Source: JAGQRJ01 sp041402045
Lineage (GTDB): Bacteria > Planctomycetota > J058
Direction of reading: 5' to 3'
Assembly: GCA_041402045.1 (NCBI GenBank)
Contig: JAWKSZ010000028.1
Coordinates: 21,322 to 85,321 of the forward strand
DNA: 64,000 bases
The stretch's first letter is position 1. Every line of letters begins with the position of its first letter. The position numbers and the translations under genes were made by a program. The notes below the pieces were generated by a model. It was not told the DNA's origin, did not search any database, and worked only from the letters and a program-made list of their open reading frames with translations. This document shows, piece by piece, positions 59,424-64,000 of this stretch.

Positions 59424-60866
59424 ATGCCGACGATCCCCGACGACCTCAAGCGCGCGGCCCTCCTGGAGGGGGTCGAGCTCGACGCCGAGATCGGCGCCGG
59501 GCGCTTCGCGCAGGTGTGGCGCGCGCGGTTTCGCGGCGACGCGGTGGCCTTCCGCCTGCTGAACGAGCCCGACGGCCCGCGCCCGCGGACCCTGAGCCAC
59601 CCCGGGATCCTCGGCGTCCGGGCCCGCGGCCGGCTCCTGGGGCGGCCGTATCAGATCCTGCCCCTGTTCCCCACGGACCTCGGCCGGCTGCTCGGCGGCC
59701 GCCCCCTCGGGCGCACGCTCATGCGCCCGGTGCTCCTCACACTGCTCGACGCCCTCGAGCACGCGCACCAGCGCGAGGTCGTGCACGGGGACCTCAAGCC
59801 CGCGAACGTGCTCGTGGACCCGGAGACCGGGCGCACCGCCCTCGGCGACTTTGGGACCCCGGCGGACGTGCAGGCCCTCGAGGCCTCGATCCTCAGCGCC
59901 GAGGTGCGCGAGCTCCAGGGCGGGGCCTCGACCCTGCCCTACCTGGCCCCGGAGCGGATCGCGGGGGGCGGGCCCAGCCAGGCCGCCGACGTGTTCGCGT
60001 TCGGGGTGCTCCTGTTCGAGGTCCTGACCGGGCGCCTGCCGGTGGGCCTCGAGCTCCCCAGCGAGCTGAACCCGAGCCTCGACCGCCGGGTGGACCGGCT
60101 GGTCAAGCGCCTGTTGGGGCGCCACCCCGCGCAGCGCCCGGCGCTGACCGAGGTCCGGCGCGAGCTCCTGCGCCTGCTGCCCAGCGACGCCAGCTCCGAG
60201 CGCCTGGTGCGCGTCGCGCCGCAGGACATGGTGCACGTGCCCGCGGACCGCGTCGTGTTCGGCGACCGCGAGGACCACGACGCGAGCCCCATGTTCGAGG
60301 CCTCGCTCCCGGCGTTCTGGATCGACGCCGCGCCGGTGACCCACGGCGACTACGCGGTGTTCGTCGCGGCCACCGGCGCCGAACCGCCTCGGACCTGGCG
60401 CCGCGGGCGGTTCAGCCCGGCGCAGGCCTCGCTCCCGGTGAGCGGGGTCACCTACCACGAGGCCGAGGCCTACGCGCGCTGGGCCGGCAAGCGCCTGCCC
60501 ACCGAGCGCGAGTGGGAGCGCGCGGCCATGGGCCCCGAGCACCGCTCCTACCCCTACGGCGACGCCTTCGACCCCACGCGGATCGTGCGCGATGGCCTGG
60601 CGCCGGTGGAGAGCCTGCCCGAGGGCGCCACCTCCGAGGGCGTGAAGCACATGACGGGCAACGGCTGGGAGTGGACGAGCTCGCCCTTCGTGCGCTACGG
60701 CACCAAGGGCCCCGCGCCCGGGGACGCCCGCGCGATCCGCGGCGGCTACGATCCGAGCCGGCCCGCCGCCGCCAACGCCCACACCCGCAGGGGGTTCCGC
60801 CCCGACGCCGCCGACGCGGGGCTCACCTTCCGCTGCGCCCGGGACGAGTCGCCGCGGGGACATTAA
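59424..60866 (+). CDS. Kinase-like domain fused to an FGE/sulfatase-modifying-factor domain
   Basis: 480 residues. Residues 15-262 are a protein kinase fold: Gly loop IGAGRFAQVW (23-32), catalytic loop HGDLKPANVLV (Asp123), DFG at 142-144 and APE at 175-177. The beta-3 Lys that normally holds ATP is Arg44 (DAVAFRLL), so activity is in doubt unless another Lys stands in. Residues 266-478 form a formylglycine-generating-enzyme-like domain (DMVHVPADRVVFGD, VTYHEAEAYARWAGKRLPTE, GNGWEWTSSPF, RGGYDP). It has only one Cys there (FRCARD), not the catalytic pair, so that half is probably a binding domain. Such fusions are typical of Planctomycetota and Myxococcota. Confidence 0.88.
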   Translation: MPTIPDDLKRAALLEGVELDAEIGAGRFAQVWRARFRGDAVAFRLLNEPDGPRPRTLSHPGILGVRARGRLLGRPYQILPLFPTDLGRLLGGRPLGRTLMRPVLLTLLDALEHAHQREVVHGDLKPANVLVDPETGRTALGDFGTPADVQALEASILSAEVRELQGGASTLPYLAPERIAGGGPSQAADVFAFGVLLFEVLTGRLPVGLELPSELNPSLDRRVDRLVKRLLGRHPAQRPALTEVRRELLRLLPSDASSERLVRVAPQDMVHVPADRVVFGDREDHDASPMFEASLPAFWIDAAPVTHGDYAVFVAATGAEPPRTWRRGRFSPAQASLPVSGVTYHEAEAYARWAGKRLPTEREWERAAMGPEHRSYPYGDAFDPTRIVRDGLAPVESLPEGATSEGVKHMTGNGWEWTSSPFVRYGTKGPAPGDARAIRGGYDPSRPAAANAHTRRGFRPDAADAGLTFRCARDESPRGH

Positions 60867-60937
60867 CCCTTGCGTTGCATGGACAGCGGCCGGGCAGATG
60901 GGTACCATGCGCGGTTCACACAGCGAGGGGGTCCTCC

Positions 60938-61411
60938 GTGGCGGGTGAGCGGCGACGGGACTACATGGTCAACAACCGGGTCCACATGCTCTACATGATG
61001 ACCTGGGTCAACTCCGGCCTCTTGGTTACGGCCTTCGGCGTCCTGGTGTTCAGCCTGGTCAAGACCCAGGAGGCGATCCGCGAGGTCGACAGCCTCGCGC
61101 TGTTCGGCGTGATCAACCCCTTCCTCCTGCTCGGCTTCCTGGCGTTCATCATCGTGTGCACGTCGCTGGGCCTGGGGGTCTACACGATCATTCACACCCA
61201 CCGGCTCATGGGCTCCGCCTACCGGATCGGCGTCGTGCTGCGCGAGATCAACGAGGGCAAGCCGACCCGGGTCAAGCTGCGCGACGGCGACTTCTTCGTG
61301 GACATTGGCGACGAGATCAACTCCCTCGCCGACCGCGCGCCCCCGCCCGGCGGCGCCGCCGCCGCGACCCCCGAGCCGACCCCCGACGCCCCGGCGCCGG
61401 TCGAGGGCTAG
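60938..61411 (+). CDS. Two-helix membrane protein with a HAMP-like segment
   Basis: 157 residues; GTG with GCGAGGGGG upstream and TACCAT further up (60903-60908). Two membrane helices (about 20-42 and 57-83) are joined by a short loop. The cytoplasmic part (HRLMGSAYRIGVVLREINEG, VKLRDGDFFVDIGDEINSLA) follows the HAMP pattern, then a Pro/Ala-rich tail. No kinase, cyclase or methyl-accepting domain follows, so it may modulate another signalling protein. Similar short HAMP membrane proteins of unknown role occur in related phyla. Confidence 0.75.
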   Translation: MAGERRRDYMVNNRVHMLYMMTWVNSGLLVTAFGVLVFSLVKTQEAIREVDSLALFGVINPFLLLGFLAFIIVCTSLGLGVYTIIHTHRLMGSAYRIGVVLREINEGKPTRVKLRDGDFFVDIGDEINSLADRAPPPGGAAAATPEPTPDAPAPVEG

Positions 61412-61643
61412 CGCCCCCTAATCAGGGCTAGACTTCGGCCGAACAAGGTCTTAGAGGGCAGCGTCCGGCACCTGTCCAGCGGGCCAAATGCGCTTCATCT
61501 TCGGGGTCGTCCGTGTGTCCGCTTTGCAACGCAACGTCTGCGGGGCCTGACCCTAACGTCTTGTTTTGCTTGACCTGGGGCCAGATCCATCCTCAACTAC
61601 GGTTGGCACCTCCATTGCAAAAGGTGGAAAGGACGGGTCGAGG

Positions 61644-62204
61644 ATGCAAGGGACGCTTCGGGTAACTGCTTTTGTTGCGTTGTGTGCGGGGGTGTTGAGC
61701 ACCCCCGCCCAGGCGACGAGCGTCCTCCGTTTCACCACCGCCGAAATGGCCGAGCGCGCGGAGCTCGTGGTCCACGGCGTGGTCTCGGTGACCAAGGCAG
61801 AGAAGTCCGACGACGGGGCGATCGTGACCCAGATCGAGGTCGACGTGGTCGAGGCCCTCAAGGGCACCCCGGGCGAGACCTTCACCTTCACCGTCTACGG
61901 CGGGATCCTGGGCAACCGCGGCAGCGCGATCGCGGGCGCGCCGACCTTCAAGCGCGGCGAGGAGCTGGTGGTGTTCCTCACCGCCGAGAACTCCAAGGGC
62001 CTGCGCACGGCGATCGGCCTCGCCCAGGGCAAGTTCAGCGTGCGGGAAGAGAAGGGCCAGAAGCTCGCCTTCCGCAACATGCAAGGCCTGCGCCTGGTCG
62101 ACCCCAAGACCGGCGAGGAAGAAGACCCCAAGCGCGACCAGGGCGTCGCGCTGGACCAACTCCTGGATCGGATTCGGCGAGCGGTAAAGGACGGAAGCAA
62201 GTGA
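61644..62204 (+). CDS. Small secreted protein, partner of the matrixin protease
   Basis: 186 residues from the ATG at 61644; a signal peptide ends AQA-TS. The mature protein is mainly beta-strand: EMAERAELVVHGVVSVTKAE, QIEVDVVEALKGTPGETFTF, and KRGEELVVFLTAENSKGLRT. The combination of an OB-like exported protein with a downstream metalloprotease gene is recurrent in Planctomycetota, Myxococcota and some Proteobacteria; the protein's role is not established. It may be an inhibitor, chaperone or substrate. Its stop (TGA) overlaps the start of the protease gene (TGATG). Confidence 0.8.
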   Translation: MQGTLRVTAFVALCAGVLSTPAQATSVLRFTTAEMAERAELVVHGVVSVTKAEKSDDGAIVTQIEVDVVEALKGTPGETFTFTVYGGILGNRGSAIAGAPTFKRGEELVVFLTAENSKGLRTAIGLAQGKFSVREEKGQKLAFRNMQGLRLVDPKTGEEEDPKRDQGVALDQLLDRIRRAVKDGSK

Positions 62205-64000
62205 TGCGACACGAGACGAGTCGATACCGCAGGATCAGCAAGCAGACCGTTCTGCGCCTGCCGATCTACGCCCTCGCGTTCACCGTGGTGGGCCTGGGCT
62301 GGTCCGCTTACGCCTTCGTCTCGCTGCAGACCGGCGCCAAGCCGTTCTCCTGGGGCAACCCCACGGTGAACTTCGTGATCCACGAGGCCGCCGACCCGGC
62401 GATCGCCGACGGCAGCGACGAGACCGCGGTGCGCCTGGGCTTCCAGGCCTGGGACCAGGTCCCCGCGAGCACGATCGCCTTCGTCGAGGACCAGAGCCCG
62501 CAGTCGCGGGCGCGGACCGACTGGCGCTCGGACGACATTCACCTCGTGATCTGGGACACCACCAACGAGAGCGGGTTCTTCGGCGGCGCCGCGGGCCTGG
62601 TCGCGATCACCCCCGTCGACTTCGACCCCAGCAGCGGCGCGATCCTCGACGCGGACATCATCTTCAACGCCAAGAACTACACCTTCAGCACCGACATGAC
62701 CCCCGGCACCTTCGACGTGCAGGGGATCGCGACCCACGAGGTCGGGCACCTGATCGGCCTCGACCACAGCGCGATCGTCGGCGCGACCATGAACCCCTTC
62801 GCCAACCAGAACGACACCCGCCTGCGCAGCCTCGAGGACGACGACCGCGCCGCGGCCTGGTCGGTCTACCCGCTCTACCTGCCCGGGGCCGTGACCGGCA
62901 AGCTGACCCGCCAGGACGGGACCCCGATCTCGGGCGCCCACGTGGTGGCCGAGGACTCCGACGGCAACCCGGCGTCGGCGACCCTCACCGACGGCGCGGG
63001 CAACTTCGCGATCCGCGGCCTCGACCAGGGCCAGTACGTGATCTACGCCGAGCCCCTCGACGGCCCGGTGCGCAGCAACAACTTCTCGACCCACACCAGC
63101 GGGTTGACCGTCGACACCGACTTCGGGACGACCTTCTACGGCTCGGGCACCGGCCAGAGCTCGCCGGTGACCCCGCAGGCGATCCAGGTCCTCGCCGGCC
63201 AGGTCAGCGCCCTGACCCACACCCTGGTGGCGCGCAGCAAGCTGCCGACCCCCATGAACGTGAACAACCTGAGCCTGACCACGGTCATGCCCGGCCAGGC
63301 CGCGATCCTCACCGCCTACGGCACCGGCCTCGGCAGCTCGACCACGGTCGTGGTGCCCGGGACCGGGATCTTCACCAGCAACCCCAGCGCGACCGCTAAC
63401 TCCGCCTCCTGCGAAATGGAGGTCACCGGCTCGACTCAGCCCCAGCTGCGCACGGTGCGCGTGATCAACGAGGCCACCGGCGACTGCGCGGTGCTCACCG
63501 GCGGGTTCGAGGTGCGGCTCCCCGGCCCCGTCGCCAGCGGGATCACTCCCGCCAAGGGGGCCCCGGGCGTGACCGCCCAGGTCACCGTGAGCAACGCCGA
63601 CCTCGGGGCCCGGGTGATCTTCGGTAACCAGGTGCTGACCGCCACCCAGACCGCCCAGGGCGTGAGCTTCACCGTCCCCAACATGCCCAACGGGACCTAC
63701 ACGGTGTGCGTCGAGAACCCCGACGGCCAGTTCGCGGTGCTCAAGAACGCGTTCGCCGTGGAGAACTCGGTGGCGACCACCCCGCCCCCGGCGCCCACGA
63801 CCCCGAACAGCGTGCCGACCACCACGACCCCGACCAGCTCGGGCGCCCCGGCGGCCTCGACCCCCAGCGCGTCCTCGCCCAGCGGCTCGCTGCCCGCCCC
63901 CTCGAGCGGCGGCGGCGGCGGCGGCGGCGGCGGCTGCCAGCTGACCCCCGAGTCCAGCTCGCCCTGGACCGCGCTCCTGGCGCTCATGCTCCTGGGCGGC
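62204..64000 (+). CDS. Secreted matrixin-type (M10) metalloprotease, cut by the window end
   Basis: At least 599 residues, ATG overlapping the preceding stop; no stop codon is reached. An N-terminal membrane or signal helix (about 15-40) precedes the M10 catalytic domain with the zinc site ATHEVGHLIGLDHS (His178, His182, His188) and Met-turn GATMNPFA. A carboxypeptidase-regulatory-like domain follows (about 228-300), then IPT/TIG-like domains (about 340-520). Next comes a Thr/Pro/Ser-rich spacer, nine Gly, one Cys, and the start of a hydrophobic helix (WTALLALMLLGG). Such a Gly-Cys-helix end resembles MYXO-CTERM and similar C-terminal anchor signals, cleaved and attached through Cys. Confidence 0.92.
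   Translation, partial: MRHETSRYRRISKQTVLRLPIYALAFTVVGLGWSAYAFVSLQTGAKPFSWGNPTVNFVIHEAADPAIADGSDETAVRLGFQAWDQVPASTIAFVEDQSPQSRARTDWRSDDIHLVIWDTTNESGFFGGAAGLVAITPVDFDPSSGAILDADIIFNAKNYTFSTDMTPGTFDVQGIATHEVGHLIGLDHSAIVGATMNPFANQNDTRLRSLEDDDRAAAWSVYPLYLPGAVTGKLTRQDGTPISGAHVVAEDSDGNPASATLTDGAGNFAIRGLDQGQYVIYAEPLDGPVRSNNFSTHTSGLTVDTDFGTTFYGSGTGQSSPVTPQAIQVLAGQVSALTHTLVARSKLPTPMNVNNLSLTTVMPGQAAILTAYGTGLGSSTTVVVPGTGIFTSNPSATANSASCEMEVTGSTQPQLRTVRVINEATGDCAVLTGGFEVRLPGPVASGITPAKGAPGVTAQVTVSNADLGARVIFGNQVLTATQTAQGVSFTVPNMPNGTYTVCVENPDGQFAVLKNAFAVENSVATTPPPAPTTPNSVPTTTTPTSSGAPAASTPSASSPSGSLPAPSSGGGGGGGGGCQLTPESSSPWTALLALMLLGG

Noticed and set aside
61412..61643. Possible riboswitch or IS remnant before the secreted protein gene
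   Set aside because: The region is less GC-rich and has a TTGACC, but I find no matching -10 at a good distance, no known aptamer pattern and no terminal repeats.

Overview
The window is one contiguous, very GC-rich bacterial segment with long overlapping genes, many GTG starts and several four-base ATGA/GTGA gene overlaps. Gene content suggests a Planctomycetota or Myxococcota-like genome: Ser/Thr kinases joined to sigma factors or formylglycine-generating-enzyme (FGE) domains, a 9.5-kb Rhs protein with HYR domains, many secreted or lipoprotein products without known families, RING-like zinc fingers, a hopanoid-type epimerase and a matrixin with a poly-Gly/Cys C-terminus. I favour Planctomycetota, but this is inferred from protein style. 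The window contains no rRNA; its one RNA gene is tRNA-Gly(GCC).

Layout. 1-12.5 kb is accessory: a giant Sec-exported Rhs protein whose last ~290 residues have lower GC and an apparent toxin role, a small acidic immunity candidate directly behind it, a frameshifted gene, a REP-like doublet and a REP-associated tyrosine transposase. 12.7-18.4 kb holds a duplicated-domain secreted protein, an SDR epimerase, an ion channel with a zinc-ribbon tail overlapping an M20 amidohydrolase, and a frameshifted HpnA-like epimerase, followed by a 409-bp nested palindrome. 18.8-27.2 kb is a complete oppABCDF-type operon on the minus strand whose two permeases each carry more than 300 extra residues in the first periplasmic loop. 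27.5-31.2 kb is a secreted caspase-like protein followed by an overlapping histidine kinase/response regulator pair.

31.2-45.4 kb holds a MoxR ATPase, a small zinc-finger protein, an operon running DUF4920 protein, small acidic protein, Rad50/YhaN-like ATPase, YkgJ-like Cys-cluster protein, a von Willebrand A/DUF4114 lipoprotein, a PQQ-type propeller, a CBS-pair protein, a secreted NlpC/P60-like protein, and an operon of amidase, class IV aminotransferase and triple-RING membrane protein. 45.5-52 kb has a coiled-coil protein ending in an extremely acidic 13-residue repeat, a lipoprotein, a sigma factor coupled to a Ser/Thr kinase, trigger factor with a His-rich N-terminus, and tRNA-Gly with a recognisable promoter and an intrinsic terminator behind it. 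52-64 kb has an SH3-containing secreted protein, an ECF sigma/anti-sigma pair, a YfgM-like protein and an RluD-type pseudouridine synthase, a TPR lipoprotein, a kinase/FGE fusion lacking the usual ATP lysine, a HAMP-like membrane protein, and a secreted partner plus matrixin protease cut by the window edge.

The strongest non-genic signal is a family of three imperfect palindromes (45544-45622, 49867-49946, 50026-50126). They share a conserved half-site, their outer stems covary, and each lies in the same orientation behind a gene, twice supplying that gene's TAA stop codon. Other signals are GGAG-footed REP-like hairpins, nine-base-periodic intergenic repeats, and promoter-like TAnnnT boxes at a fixed short distance from start codons, including two probable leaderless genes.
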